Below, piece by piece: positions 56,019-64,000 of a stretch of 64,000 bases of DNA. Made by a program: the position numbers and the translations under genes. Positions within the stretch are counted from its first letter, which is position 1; every line of letters starts with the position of its first letter. The notes below the pieces were generated by a model that worked only from the letters and a program-made list of their open reading frames with translations, did not search any database and was not told where the DNA came from. The DNA comes from Paenibacillus silvisoli (GTDB lineage: Bacteria; Bacillota; Bacilli; Paenibacillales; Paenibacillaceae), in assembly GCF_030866765.1 (NCBI RefSeq), contig NZ_CP133017.1, forward strand, positions 3,950,001 through 4,014,000, in the 5' to 3' direction.

Positions 56019-56378
56019 CTACCGAGATACCCGTACGCCCTGGACAAAAATATTGACGACGTCGACTTTGACGCCTACGACCTCATTCATCACATACTTC
56101 ACTTTGGACTGAATGTTATGTGCGACCTCGGAAATTTTTGTGCCGTAGCTAACGATGATGTACAAATCGATGTGTAATAAATCGTTCTCTCGGTGGACTT
56201 CAACACCGCGCGACAAATTATCTCGACCTAGCAGCTCGGCGATGCCGTCTTTCAGCTGCTTCCTTGAAGCCATACCTACCAGTCCATAACAATCCAGCGC
56301 CGCTGAACCGGCAAGAACGGAGATAACATGGTCGGTTATAAATACGTTGCCTAGATCCGAATTAATCTGCAGGGGCAT
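56019..56378 (-). CDS. Asp23/Gls24 family envelope stress protein (YloU-like)
   Basis: ATG 56378 with GAAGGAG 9 bases upstream gives 119 residues. The Asp23 fold is visible in GNVFITDHVISVLAGSAALD, then LLHIDLYIIVSYGTKISEVA and VNIFVQGVRV. These small proteins associate with the membrane or cell envelope. In Bacillus the homologue yloU sits just upstream of the fakA homologue, as here. Its stop is 17 bases before the TTG of fakA. Confidence 0.92.
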   Translation of the reverse strand: MPLQINSDLGNVFITDHVISVLAGSAALDCYGLVGMASRKQLKDGIAELLGRDNLSRGVEVHRENDLLHIDLYIIVSYGTKISEVAHNIQSKVKYVMNEVVGVKVDVVNIFVQGVRVSR

Positions 56379-56420
56379 GGAAAACCACTCCTTCACCGTT
56401 ATTATTATGGACTAATCAAC

Positions 56421-56449
56421 ATTGTACTATAAATAATGACGATTTTGAA
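56421..56449 (-). promoter_or_regulatory. Putative promoter of the asp23-fakA-fakB-recG operon
   Basis: On the minus strand TTCAAA (plus 56444-56449) and TACAAT (plus 56421-56426) are separated by 17 bases, 43 bases upstream of the asp23 ATG. Confidence 0.5.
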
Positions 56450-56523
56450 GTCCAACGCCCATTTTACGACCATTTTCTGCATTTTAAGCGCTTTATATAC
56501 GTATTTTGAGCCGTTACTAATGC

Positions 56524-56552
56524 TTGATGTATGTACAGAGTTGTGATATTAT
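56524..56552 (+). promoter_or_regulatory. Promoter of rpmB
   Basis: TTGATG (56524-56529) and TATTAT (56547-56552) have the ideal 17-base spacer, about 48 bases upstream of the rpmB start. It is back to back with the asp23 promoter. Confidence 0.7.
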
Positions 56553-56599
56553 ATTGGAGTCTGTTTGTTTGCAGTGAATCTTCAAGGGAGGTGTATTCC

Positions 56600-56788
56600 A
56601 TGTCTCGCAAATGTTTCATTACGGGCAAAGGTCCGGGGGTAGGCAACCACGTTTCGCACGCTAACAACAAAACCCGCCGCTCTTGGGGCGTTAACGTTCA
56701 AAAAGTTAGAATCCTTGTTGACGGTAAACCAAAACGCGTTTATGTCAGCACTCGTGCTCTGAAATCCGGCAAAGTAACTCGTGTATAA
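56600..56788 (+). CDS. rpmB: 50S ribosomal protein L28
   Basis: The protein has 62 residues and is L28 at full length. Typical sequence is [20 protein letters not shown], then [12 protein letters not shown] and [19 protein letters not shown] lies 7 bases before the ATG. Only Cys5 is present, so this is the zinc-free (C-minus) type, which does not need the four-cysteine metal site. It is the only plus-strand gene within a long minus-strand block, the same arrangement as in Bacillus. Confidence 0.97.
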   Translation: MSRKCFITGKGPGVGNHVSHANNKTRRSWGVNVQKVRILVDGKPKRVYVSTRALKSGKVTRV

Positions 56789-56810
56789 CGAACGGCGTTC
56801 AGCCATGGAC

Positions 56811-56843
56811 AAAAAGCACCTGATCTCCATCAGGTGCTTTTTT
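56811..56843 (+). terminator. Rho-independent terminator of rpmB
   Basis: AAAAAGCACCTGAT pairs with ATCAGGTGCTTTTT around CTCC, with T residues continuing. It lies 22 bases past the rpmB stop and could work from both sides. Confidence 0.93.
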
Positions 56844-56900
56844 GCATATCAAGCCACAGGCGGAAGATGACCGCGGGCTGTGCGCGCGATTGCGCGTCTT

Positions 56901-56923
56901 GAACCGGCCGAGGCGGCCGGTTC
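56901..56923. other. GC-rich hairpin downstream of spoVM
   Basis: GAACCGGCC pairs perfectly with GGCCGGTTC around GAGGC. It is 10 bases past the spoVM stop but has no U tract on the minus strand, so it is a weak terminator candidate or an mRNA 3' stabiliser. Confidence 0.45.
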
Positions 56924-56932
56924 GCATTCCAT

Positions 56933-57013
56933 TTAATTTTTTTGGAACGTATTTAAAATCGCCTTCACGAAGCCACCCAAAAACTTCGGCAGCTTGATCG
57001 TGTAAAATTTCAT
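56933..57013 (-). CDS. spoVM: Stage V sporulation protein M
   Basis: This 26-residue frame reads MKFYTIKLPKFLGGFVKAIL followed by NTFQKN. It matches Bacillus SpoVM (26 residues, same MKFYTIKLPKFLGG start) almost exactly. SpoVM is an amphipathic helix that recognises the convex forespore membrane and anchors SpoIVA for coat assembly. AGGAGGGGTGGAG precedes the ATG. Its place between rpmB and the rpe block is the same as in Bacillus. It is short enough to be missed by most automatic gene callers. Confidence 0.96.
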   Translation of the reverse strand: MKFYTIKLPKFLGGFVKAILNTFQKN

Positions 57014-57150
57014 GCTCCACCCCTCCTAAAAGTTTTGCGGATGCAAAACTACTTCGCAAGCATACCGTCTGAACCGGATTGTACGTGAGCAAAACGTTCT
57101 TCGTATGCTGAATAAACATCCGTAACGGTCCTCTCACCTTTAGCGCAAAT

Positions 57151-57184
57151 AAAAAAGGTTACAAGAACGTTCGTTCATGTAACC
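57151..57184 (-). terminator. Rho-independent terminator after the small membrane protein gene
   Basis: On the minus strand GGTTACATGAACG pairs with CGTTCTTGTAACC (one mismatch) and TTTTTTATTT follows. It lies 23 bases past the membrane protein stop. It separates spoVM from the prkC-rpe transcript. Confidence 0.88.
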
Positions 57185-57207
57185 ATACTATGCGATCTAT
57201 GATTGTC

Positions 57208-57507
57208 CTATTCCAAAGCCGGGACCAACGCCATGGCTGCCGCAGCCGTCATCGGATGTGCCCGCGCGTAAAGGATGATCGCGATCACGACGGTAAAAAG
57301 CAGAAAGAAAAACAACGTCATTACGACGAACGCGATCCGCGAGCGAAGCGATGCGGCCCGCTTGAAATAGAAAATCCCGATAACGAGTGCTAATATCGAA
57401 AAAAGAAAATTAACGCCTGTCTTCACATTGGGAAAGATCGATAGCATCAAGCCGCAGCCTAAGCTGTACAGCGTACACCACAGCACTTTCTTCACGGTTT
57501 CGCCCAT
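57208..57507 (-). CDS. Small membrane protein of unknown function
   Basis: ATG 57507 with AGGAGG 6 bases upstream gives 99 residues. Three membrane segments are visible: VLWCTLYSLGCGLMLSIF, VNFLFSILALVIGIFYF and AFVVMTLFFFLLFTVVIAII. Two short charged loops contain Lys and Arg (YFKRAASLRSR). I do not recognise the family. In Bacillus the gene at this position is thiN (thiamine pyrophosphokinase); it is not present here. It follows rpe after a 10-base gap and is the last gene of the block. Confidence 0.8.
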   Translation of the reverse strand: MGETVKKVLWCTLYSLGCGLMLSIFPNVKTGVNFLFSILALVIGIFYFKRAASLRSRIAFVVMTLFFFLLFTVVIAIILYARAHPMTAAAAMALVPALE

Positions 57508-57517
57508 GACGTTCCTC

Positions 57518-58162
57518 CTAACGAAGCGCTGCGATCGCAGCCGCGCGGTCTTGCTCGGTAAATACGGCATTGCCCGCGACGAGCACGTTAGCGCCCGCTT
57601 CGCGCACGAGCGGCGCCGTTGCGGCGTTAATGCCTCCGTCCACTTGAATCAGCATGTCGCCCAAGCCGTGCGACTCGAGCAGTTGACGAAGCTGGCGCAG
57701 CTTCTGAAGCGATTGCGCGATGAACTGCTGGCCGCCGAAGCCCGGGTTTACGGTCATGAGCAAAATCATGTCGATATCGCCCAGGACGTTCTCCAGCGCG
57801 CTGATCGGCGTAGCCGGGTTCAGCGCCACGCCCGCCGGCAAGCCGGCTTCTTTGATTTGATGGATGACGCGGTGCAGGTGAACGCATGCTTCGGCATGCA
57901 CCGTAATGCGGTCGGCTCCTGCCGTCACGTACGAAGCAATGTGCAGCTCCGGACGCTCGATCATTAAATGAACGTCGAATACAAGCTTCGTAGCTGGCCG
58001 AACCGAGCTAATGACAAGCGGGCCGAACGTCAGCGTAGGGACGAAATGGCCATCCATCACGTCAATGTGAATCCAATCCGCTCCGGCACGGTCCACGTCT
58101 TTAATCTCGTCTGCGAGTGTCGCGAAATTAGCCGACAGTATCGATGGTGCTATGATAGACAT
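57518..58162 (-). CDS. rpe: Ribulose-phosphate 3-epimerase
   Basis: The protein has 214 residues of the TIM-barrel family. Metal and catalytic residues are in [42 protein letters not shown] and the catalytic Asp in [12 protein letters not shown]. It interconverts ribulose- and xylulose-5-phosphate in the pentose phosphate pathway. The start follows rsgA directly, with GGAGGT inside the rsgA end. Confidence 0.96.
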   Translation of the reverse strand: MSIIAPSILSANFATLADEIKDVDRAGADWIHIDVMDGHFVPTLTFGPLVISSVRPATKLVFDVHLMIERPELHIASYVTAGADRITVHAEACVHLHRVIHQIKEAGLPAGVALNPATPISALENVLGDIDMILLMTVNPGFGGQQFIAQSLQKLRQLRQLLESHGLGDMLIQVDGGINAATAPLVREAGANVLVAGNAVFTEQDRAAAIAALR

Positions 58163-58163
58163 T

Positions 58164-59099
58164 TCAGTACCTCCGCTTTTTCTCTTTCATTTCCGCCATA
58201 AACAGCACATAGTTGCTGTGCCTCGACGGTGCGATTTCGCCTCGCTCCAGCGCTTCCAGCACGGCGCACTCCGGTTCGTGGATATGCGTGCAGCCCCTGA
58301 ATTTGCAGGACGAGGAGAGCTCGCGCATCTCTCTGAAGCAGCTGCCCAGCTCTTCAATGCCAAGCTCGGCGAAATCAAGCTGGCTGAAGCCGGGCGTATC
58401 CGCAACGTAGCCGCCGCCGATATCGATCAGCTCGACATGGCGAGTCGTATGCTTGCCGCGGCCGAGCCGGTTGCTGATTGCGTTCGTCTCGAGCGTCAAG
58501 CCCGGAACGAGCGCGTTCAGCAGCGACGACTTGCCGACGCCGGATTGGCCCGCAAATACGGCGAGATGCCCTTGCAGCCGTTCGGACAGCGCAGACGTGC
58601 CTTCGCCCTGCCGAGAGCTCGTAACCAGCACCTGATAGCCGATCGGCTCGTAGATGCGGAGCACGTCGTTCATGGCATTGCGCGCCTCTTCCGAGTCTTC
58701 GCCGTCTTCGGCCAAATCCTGCTTGCTTAAGCAAAGCAGCGCATCAATGCCGGCATGCTCGATATGGACCAGAAACTTGTCCAGCAGCTGCAAATTCAAA
58801 GCCGGCTCGGTCACCGAGAATACCAGCACGGCCAAGTCGACATTCGCCACTGGCGGGCGAATCAGCTCGGAGCTGCGCGGCATGATCCGGTTGACGGCGC
58901 CTTCGCCGTTCTCCGTCTCCTCGAATTCGACGACATCGCCGACGAGCGGCGATTCGCCGCGTTTCTTGAATATGCCGCGCGCCCTGCACTGAATCGGCTC
59001 CACGGTCGAAGAAGCATCGAGCGGCCTTACATAATAGTAGCCGCTCAATGCTTTTACGATTCTTCCGGTTAACGCTGCCGGTTTATTGGGCTGTTTCAT
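58164..59099 (-). CDS. rsgA: Ribosome small-subunit-dependent GTPase A
   Basis: Starting at ATG 59099 gives 311 residues, near the family norm; the open frame begins upstream inside prkC, but its other starts lack a good ribosome binding site. The circularly permuted GTPase has an N-terminal OB fold ([17 protein letters not shown]), G4 [10 protein letters not shown]1 [14 protein letters not shown] near residue 185, and G3 [10 protein letters not shown] zinc finger follows ([14 protein letters not shown]). It checks 30S maturation. Its start overlaps prkC by 17 bases. Confidence 0.94.
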   Translation of the reverse strand: MKQPNKPAALTGRIVKALSGYYYVRPLDASSTVEPIQCRARGIFKKRGESPLVGDVVEFEETENGEGAVNRIMPRSSELIRPPVANVDLAVLVFSVTEPALNLQLLDKFLVHIEHAGIDALLCLSKQDLAEDGEDSEEARNAMNDVLRIYEPIGYQVLVTSSRQGEGTSALSERLQGHLAVFAGQSGVGKSSLLNALVPGLTLETNAISNRLGRGKHTTRHVELIDIGGGYVADTPGFSQLDFAELGIEELGSCFREMRELSSSCKFRGCTHIHEPECAVLEALERGEIAPSRHSNYVLFMAEMKEKKRRY

Positions 59100-61335
59100 T
59101 TGTAGTTCCATCGGTTCCTTCGGTTCCGTCTGTTTCGTCGGTTGGGTTTGTTGCGTTGCCTTCATCAGTCGGATTCTCCTCGGTTTGCGCCGGCTGATCT
59201 GCCGGCGGCGTTTCGGTGCCCGGTACCGTTTCCGGCGCTCCTGAAGCGCCCGATTTCACCTCGTCATAGGTTTTGGAGAAGGTATCGGTAAATTGATTGT
59301 CTCGATAGATCGTAACCATCGCTTCCGTATTCGGATCCAGCACGACTTTCACCGGGAAGGTCTGGGTATCTTTAATTTTCCGCTTGCCCCATTCAATATT
59401 CTCGCCGCGCGCATCGGAGTAGACGATGCGGATTTCGCTGCTCTTGCCGGCTTCCGCCGGCGAAATGACGATATTGAACGTATATTCGAGCGCTTCTTCC
59501 GGCAAGCCGGAGCTGATCGTGAGCGTAATGGCCGCTCCTTCGGATACGGCTGCCTCCGGATCGAACGGATATTGGGCAATTACGGTGCCCTTCTCTTTGT
59601 AGCTCGGCTCGCGCACGATATCGGCCTCATTGATGACAAGCCCTTTGGATTTTAGAAGCGCGATCGCTTCTTTCTCGCTCAGGTCAATGAGCTTCGGCAT
59701 CGGGAACGTCTCTTTGCCTTGGCTGACGGTCAGGCTGAACTGCACCGTTTTCGGATCGAACTCGGCACCTGCCTCCGGCGACTGGCTTAACACCGTTCCA
59801 GGTGTTTCATCGCTGTATTCTTCATTCTTGCCGATACTCTCTTCCGGAACGCCGAGGGCGACCAGTGCGGCGACGGTATCTTCATAGGACTTCCCGCTGT
59901 AGTCGCTAGCCGCGACCATCTTCGGCCCTTTGCTGACGTAAAGCTTAATGAACGAACCGACCTTTACCCGCTGGTTGGGTTTGGATTGCTCATAGACGAC
60001 ATCCTTCGGGACGCCTTCCTTCTCCGTATATACGGACGGCTCTTCGACCTTCAAGCCTGCTTGTTCAAGCATCGTGCGGGCTTCGGTTTCGGTTTTGTTC
60101 ACGACATACGGAACGTCGACCTCTTCGATATCGAACCAGCTCAGCACCGTCATCGCGCCCCAATAAACGAGACCGATGATAATGAGCGTCGTCGCGACGG
60201 TAATGACCGGTTTAACCCATTTGCGCTTTCGCGTTTCTTCCAGCCCATCCGAGTTCCAGCGGTCGGTATCCTGCTCGCCCGATTCCTTCTCTTTGAAGCT
60301 GTTGCCCGAGCCCGAACCGGAGTTGGAGCTTGGATTGGAATTGGATCCTGTACCTGAGCCTAAGCCAGAACCTGAGCCCGAGCCATTCGGCTCCGATGAC
60401 TTGACGCTTGACGTGGTAGCCGTCATCTTGTCCGCAATGCTGCCGCGAATGGCAGGCATGACGCGCGTCTCGTCGAAATCCGGATTGCTAAACGTAATCT
60501 TCGGCTCGTTCAACCGTTCCGGCTGCAAGCAGCTTTCCAGATCGCTCAGCATTTCCGCGGCGGAGTCGTAACGCTCGACCGGATTTTTGCGCATCGCGCG
60601 CAAAATAATATTTTCGACGCTTTGCGGTATGTACGGGTTCAGTGTCTTCGGCTCCGCAAAGTTTTCCTGCAGATGCTTGAGAGCGACGCTGATCGGGCTT
60701 TCGCCCAGGAAAGGCAGCTTGCCTGTCACCATCTGGTACAGCACGATGCCGAGCGAATACAGGTCGGATTTCTCTCCCGTGACAACGCCCTTGGCGTGCT
60801 CCGGCGAGAAATAATGGACCGATCCGACGACCGAGCCCGTCTGCGTGATCGTCGAGGACGTTACCGCCCGCGCGATGCCGAAATCCGTCACCTTCACGCG
60901 CCCGTTCTTGCCGATCAAAATATTATGCGGTTTAATATCGCGATGAATGATTTGGTTATGATGCGCGTGCTCAAGCGCGTCGCAGATTTGCAAGGCGATC
61001 CGTACCGCCTCGTCGGTTTGAAGCGGCGCGCGCTCTTTGATGATTTCATTCAAATTGTTGCCTTCGACGTACTCCATGACGATATAGTGGGTATCGTCCT
61101 CTTGCCCGACGTCGTAAATGCTGACGACGTTCGGATGCGACAGCGCGGCCGCGGACTGCGCTTCGCGCCGGAAACGGCGAATAAATTCCTCGTCGTGCAC
61201 GAACTGCTGGCGCAGCACCTTGACGGCGACGTTGCGGTTCAGCAAAATATCTTGCGCTTTGTAAACAAGCGCCATGCCGCCGCCGCCGATGCGCGTAATA
61301 ATCTCGTAGCGTCCGCCTAATTCATGTCCAATCAT
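59083..61335 (-). CDS. prkC: Ser/Thr protein kinase with PASTA domains
   Basis: ATG 61335, with GAGGGG 8 bases upstream, gives 750 residues; a GTG at 61344 would add three. The kinase domain (1-270) has the Gly loop IGGGGMALVYKA, Lys39, HRDIKPHNIL with catalytic Asp133, DFG at 151, and threonines in the activation loop (SSTITQTGSVVGS). A Gly/Ser-rich linker (about 305-345) leads to one membrane helix (about 375-397). Three PASTA domains (about 405-610) bind muropeptide, followed by an Ig-like domain and a Thr/Glu/Pro-rich tail of about 55 residues. It signals germination and wall state. Confidence 0.95.
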   Translation of the reverse strand: MIGHELGGRYEIITRIGGGGMALVYKAQDILLNRNVAVKVLRQQFVHDEEFIRRFRREAQSAAALSHPNVVSIYDVGQEDDTHYIVMEYVEGNNLNEIIKERAPLQTDEAVRIALQICDALEHAHHNQIIHRDIKPHNILIGKNGRVKVTDFGIARAVTSSTITQTGSVVGSVHYFSPEHAKGVVTGEKSDLYSLGIVLYQMVTGKLPFLGESPISVALKHLQENFAEPKTLNPYIPQSVENIILRAMRKNPVERYDSAAEMLSDLESCLQPERLNEPKITFSNPDFDETRVMPAIRGSIADKMTATTSSVKSSEPNGSGSGSGLGSGTGSNSNPSSNSGSGSGNSFKEKESGEQDTDRWNSDGLEETRKRKWVKPVITVATTLIIIGLVYWGAMTVLSWFDIEEVDVPYVVNKTETEARTMLEQAGLKVEEPSVYTEKEGVPKDVVYEQSKPNQRVKVGSFIKLYVSKGPKMVAASDYSGKSYEDTVAALVALGVPEESIGKNEEYSDETPGTVLSQSPEAGAEFDPKTVQFSLTVSQGKETFPMPKLIDLSEKEAIALLKSKGLVINEADIVREPSYKEKGTVIAQYPFDPEAAVSEGAAITLTISSGLPEEALEYTFNIVISPAEAGKSSEIRIVYSDARGENIEWGKRKIKDTQTFPVKVVLDPNTEAMVTIYRDNQFTDTFSKTYDEVKSGASGAPETVPGTETPPADQPAQTEENPTDEGNATNPTDETDGTEGTDGTTNETAQ

Positions 61336-61340
61336 GTCGA

Positions 61341-62096
61341 TCACCCCTCAAGCTCTGTGTCTTCGGCATGATGCAGCAGAATGACGGTAATATTGTCGTC
61401 TCCGCCTGCTTCCATCGCCAGTTGGACAAGCCGATCCGCTTTGTCGTCCAGCGACAGTTCATCCTGGCCTAACGTCTCCATGATGGAGGATGGGCTCGCC
61501 ATCGTCGTCAATCCATCGCTGCACATCATGAGCAAATCGCCCGCGTGCCAGGAGGTGCAAATGATATCGACGTCGACCTGTTCATCCGTGCCCAGCGCGC
61601 GCGTAATGACGTTCCGCCGCGGATGCGTCGCCGCTTCCTCGAGCGTAATTTGACCCGATTTGACAAGCTCGTGCACGAGCGTATGGTCTTCCGTCAGCTG
61701 GGTCATGATGCCGTCTCTCCATTTGTACACGCGGCTGTCGCCAATATGTCCGATGACTGCATTATCGTCTTGAATAAGTGCGGCAACGATTGTCGTACCC
61801 ATGTTATGAAACTGTTCATTGTTCGATGCCATATCGTAAATGACTTCGTTCGCCTGCAAAATAGCTTGGCTCATCAGCAGCTTGCGCTCTTCCAGCGACA
61901 GCGCCGCACCAACGTCCTGCAGCGCTTCCCGGAACGTATCGACAGCAAGCTGGCTGGCCACTTCGCCCGCCTTATGTCCGCCCATGCCGTCGGCGACAAT
62001 CGCCACGGTCAGGCCGAACTCATAGGAGTCCGACCATGCCGTATCTTCGTTTACTGACCGAACTCGCCCAACATCGCTCCGATACGCGATTTTCAC
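61341..62096 (-). CDS. prpC: PP2C-family protein phosphatase
   Basis: The protein has 251 residues and starts with GTG (GGGGTGAT upstream). Metal-binding motifs of PPM phosphatases are present: RSVNEDTAWSD, VADGMGGHKAGEVAS, IGDSRVYKWRDG, MCSDGLTTM and AGGDDNITVILL. It removes phosphate from proteins modified by PrkC, whose gene follows after a short gap. It begins seven bases after rlmN. Confidence 0.95.
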   Translation of the reverse strand: MKIAYRSDVGRVRSVNEDTAWSDSYEFGLTVAIVADGMGGHKAGEVASQLAVDTFREALQDVGAALSLEERKLLMSQAILQANEVIYDMASNNEQFHNMGTTIVAALIQDDNAVIGHIGDSRVYKWRDGIMTQLTEDHTLVHELVKSGQITLEEAATHPRRNVITRALGTDEQVDVDIICTSWHAGDLLMMCSDGLTTMASPSSIMETLGQDELSLDDKADRLVQLAMEAGGDDNITVILLHHAEDTELEG

Positions 62097-62102
62097 AATT
62101 GA

Positions 62103-63149
62103 TCACCCCGCCGTAGACTCCATATGTTTCGCACGTAGCTGTCCGCATGCTGCCGCAATGTCATGTCCTTGTTCTCTGCGGATGGTGGCATTGATATTGT
62201 TCTTCTCTAAAATCCGGTGGAATTCGAAAATTTGCTCGCGCGGCGTGCGCACGTAATCGCGTTCCGGAACGTGGTTGACCGGAATCAAGTTGACGTGGCA
62301 TAGCAAGCCTTTTAATACGTCGGCCAGCTCCTGCGCGTGCTCGCTCTGGTCGTTCACGCTGCCGATCAGCGCGTACTCGAACGTAATCCGGCGACCCGTC
62401 TTTGCGATGTAATACCGGCAAGCTTCCATCACTTCCTCGAACGGGAAGCGGCGGTTAACCGGCATCAGCTTGGAACGCAGCTTGTCGTTCGGCGCATGAA
62501 TCGAGATCGCCAGGTTAATTTGCGTGTTCTCCTCGGCGAACTTGTAAATGCTCGGGACGATGCCGCTGGTCGAAACCGTGATATGGCGCTGGCCGATATT
62601 CAAGCCCTTCTCGTGAATCATGAGGCGAAGGAACGTCATCGTCGCGTCATAATTTTCGAACGGCTCGCCGGAGCCCATAATGACGATGCTCGACACGCGC
62701 TCGTTCGATGCGTCCAGGAGCTGCTGAGCGACAACGACTTGAGCCACGATCTCGCCCGCCGTCAAATTCCGCTTCAAGCCGCCAAGCGTCGAAGCGCAGA
62801 ACGTGCAGCCGATCCGGCAGCCTACCTGCGTCGTTACGCAGATGCTGTTGCCGTAGTTGTGGCGCATGATAACCGTTTCGATCGCATGGTTGTCATGCAG
62901 GCCGAACAGAAACTTGACCGTGCCGTCTTTCGATTCGAATTTCGTGATTTCGGTAAGCGTGACGAATTGAAAATGGTCGTCCAGCTTCTGGCGAAGCGCC
63001 TTGGAGAGGTTGCTCATCTCCTCGAAGCTCTTCACGCGTTTCACGTACAGCCACTCGAACAGCTGCGTGCCGCGGAAAGCCGGCTCGCCGTTTTCTTTCA
63101 TCCAATCCTGCAATTGCTCTAACGTATAGTCGTAGATGAACGGTTTCAT
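62103..63149 (-). CDS. rlmN: Dual-specificity 23S rRNA/tRNA adenine-C2 methyltransferase
   Basis: Start at ATG 63149 with AGGTG 8 bases upstream gives 348 residues; the upstream extension has no ribosome binding site and is not family-like. The radical SAM cluster is Cys111, Cys115 and Cys118 ([11 protein letters not shown]). The resolving Cys335 is in [25 protein letters not shown] is the SAM-binding GEP motif. It methylates A2503 of 23S rRNA and A37 in some tRNAs. Confidence 0.96.
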   Translation of the reverse strand: MKPFIYDYTLEQLQDWMKENGEPAFRGTQLFEWLYVKRVKSFEEMSNLSKALRQKLDDHFQFVTLTEITKFESKDGTVKFLFGLHDNHAIETVIMRHNYGNSICVTTQVGCRIGCTFCASTLGGLKRNLTAGEIVAQVVVAQQLLDASNERVSSIVIMGSGEPFENYDATMTFLRLMIHEKGLNIGQRHITVSTSGIVPSIYKFAEENTQINLAISIHAPNDKLRSKLMPVNRRFPFEEVMEACRYYIAKTGRRITFEYALIGSVNDQSEHAQELADVLKGLLCHVNLIPVNHVPERDYVRTPREQIFEFHRILEKNNINATIRREQGHDIAAACGQLRAKHMESTAG

Positions 63150-63276
63150 CGTTTTACACCTGTTTCTTTCATAAAATATGTGCGGCACGCTTAAGAAAAG
63201 AGTGCCCCTGATTATTTTACCACAAACGCCCATAACAGGCCACTTTGTGCTGTCATGGGCGTTTATCGTTCCCTAT

Positions 63277-64000
63277 TTATTGGCTGCGTTTCATGCGGGC
63301 GATGAAAAATCCGTCGCTGCCGAACTGCTGCGGCAGCAGCTGCACCATGCCCTTGAACCCGTCTCCGACCGCATGTGATTCCTTCAGCGGCTGCAACAGG
63401 CTTGGCGACCAATCGGCATCCAACGCGAACGAAGGGTGCGACGCCAGAAACTTCTCGACTTGCGCCTCGTTCTCTTCCCGCTCGATCGTGCACGTGCTGT
63501 ATACGAGCGTACCGCCCGGCTTCACCAGCTTCGCCGCAACCTGCAGCATGTCGGCTTGCAAGCCGGCAATCGAATGCACGTCCGCTTCGCTCTTCGTCCA
63601 TTTAATCTCCGGCTTGCGCCGGATGACGCCGAAGCCGGAGCACGGCGCGTCGAGCAGTACCAGATCGAAGCTCTCCGGCTCAAACCGGCCCGCAAGCTCA
63701 AGCGCATCTCCCGTAACGGCTCGCACCGCTTGAAGGCCAAGGCGCGCGGCCTGCTCTTCGATGAGCTGCTTCTTATGCGGATGGACATCGTTGGCGATGA
63801 CTTGCCCCCGATCCTCCATCAACTCGGCCAGATGCGCCGTCTTGCCGCCCGGCGCCGCGCAGCAATCGAGCACGCTCATGCCGGGCGAAGGCGCGCACAC
63901 CTCGGCGACAAGCATGGAGCTCTCGTCCTGCAGCGACCACAGTCCCGACTGATAGCCCTCCGATTGCGCAAGGTTGCCGCCGCCGCTTACGACAACGGCA
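63277..64000 (-). CDS. rsmB: 16S rRNA cytosine-C5 methyltransferase RsmB, C-terminal part
   Basis: The gene runs past the right edge of the window; only the C-terminal about 241 residues are seen, beginning AVVVSGGGNLAQSEGYQSGL. An internal ATG at 63915 is not the start, since the frame continues upstream with conserved sequence (LWSLQDESSM). SAM motif I is LDCCAAPGGKTAHLAELM, motif IV with a catalytic Cys is LLDAPCSGFGVIRRKPE, and motif VI Cys is VYSTCTIEREENEAQVEKFL. It methylates C967 of 16S rRNA in the Escherichia coli numbering. It precedes rlmN in the conserved order. Confidence 0.94.
   Translation of the reverse strand, partial: AVVVSGGGNLAQSEGYQSGLWSLQDESSMLVAEVCAPSPGMSVLDCCAAPGGKTAHLAELMEDRGQVIANDVHPHKKQLIEEQAARLGLQAVRAVTGDALELAGRFEPESFDLVLLDAPCSGFGVIRRKPEIKWTKSEADVHSIAGLQADMLQVAAKLVKPGGTLVYSTCTIEREENEAQVEKFLASHPSFALDADWSPSLLQPLKESHAVGDGFKGMVQLLPQQFGSDGFFIARMKRSQ

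Overview
The window looks like chromosomal DNA of an endospore-forming Firmicute of the Paenibacillaceae (Paenibacillus or Cohnella type). The signs are moderately high GC, strong AGGAGG-type ribosome binding sites with many GTG and TTG starts, a T-box leader, sporulation genes (spoVM, a spoVIF-like gene, a GerMN lipoprotein), an S-layer-homology protein, and a gene order around rpmB/spoVM that closely matches the Bacillus rsmB-to-recG block. No phage, transposon, plasmid, CRISPR, rRNA or tRNA signature was found. Both ends cut genes: an ABC exporter subunit at the left and rsmB at the right.

Layout. 1-3.2 kb: an ABC exporter subunit and two Fur-box-associated siderophore permeases (minus). 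3.3-5.2 kb: a squalene-hopene/sporulenol type cyclase (plus). 5.3-11.6 kb: an XRE regulator with its own operator, a divergent histidine kinase/response regulator pair, and an overlapping chain of an RNA methyltransferase, a pseudouridine synthase and a CapA-like lipoprotein. 11.6-12.7 kb: a 25-bp repeat cluster, a MarR regulator and a small ORF that overlaps the parC terminator. 12.7-20 kb: a minus-strand chain GDSL esterase, ABC-2 ATPase, ABC-2 permease, parE, parC. 20.2-25.1 kb: purT and a heterodimeric ABC exporter. 25.4-30.2 kb: a double dynamin (dynA), an 89-residue unknown and nth. 30.3-35.1 kb: a cell-surface operon of amidase, GerMN lipoprotein and SLH protein. 35.3-39.4 kb: an epimerase, leuD, leuC and a divergent LysR regulator. 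39.4-48.7 kb: methionine salvage and proline synthesis genes (mtnU, a secreted unknown, mtnE, a 52-bp repeat array, a T-box leader, proB-proA-proC-mtnW-mtnX-mtnB). 48.7-64 kb: a DUF2515 protein, an SRAP protein, spoVIF-like, recG, a FakB-like DegV protein, FakA-like kinase, Asp23, rpmB, spoVM, a membrane protein, rpe, rsgA, prkC, prpC, rlmN and rsmB.

How genes work together. The rsmB-rlmN-prpC-prkC-rsgA-rpe run joins ribosome modification and assembly to Ser/Thr phosphosignalling, as in Bacillus. In the place where Bacillus has sdaAB-sdaAA, this genome has a DegV protein directly after the FakA-like kinase, so a complete fatty-acid kinase pair is encoded together. The most unusual arrangement is the T-box operon: three methionine-salvage genes follow proBAC without a gap and start with an ATGA overlap on proC, so a tRNA-sensing leader upstream of proline genes probably also controls methylthioribose recycling.

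Nothing here is clearly a new defence or mobile system. The best leads for novelty are the two intergenic repeat families (11638-11822 and 42113-42320), the pro-mtn operon, a small ORF lying across the parC terminator, and a terminator hairpin that contains the purT Shine-Dalgarno sequence.
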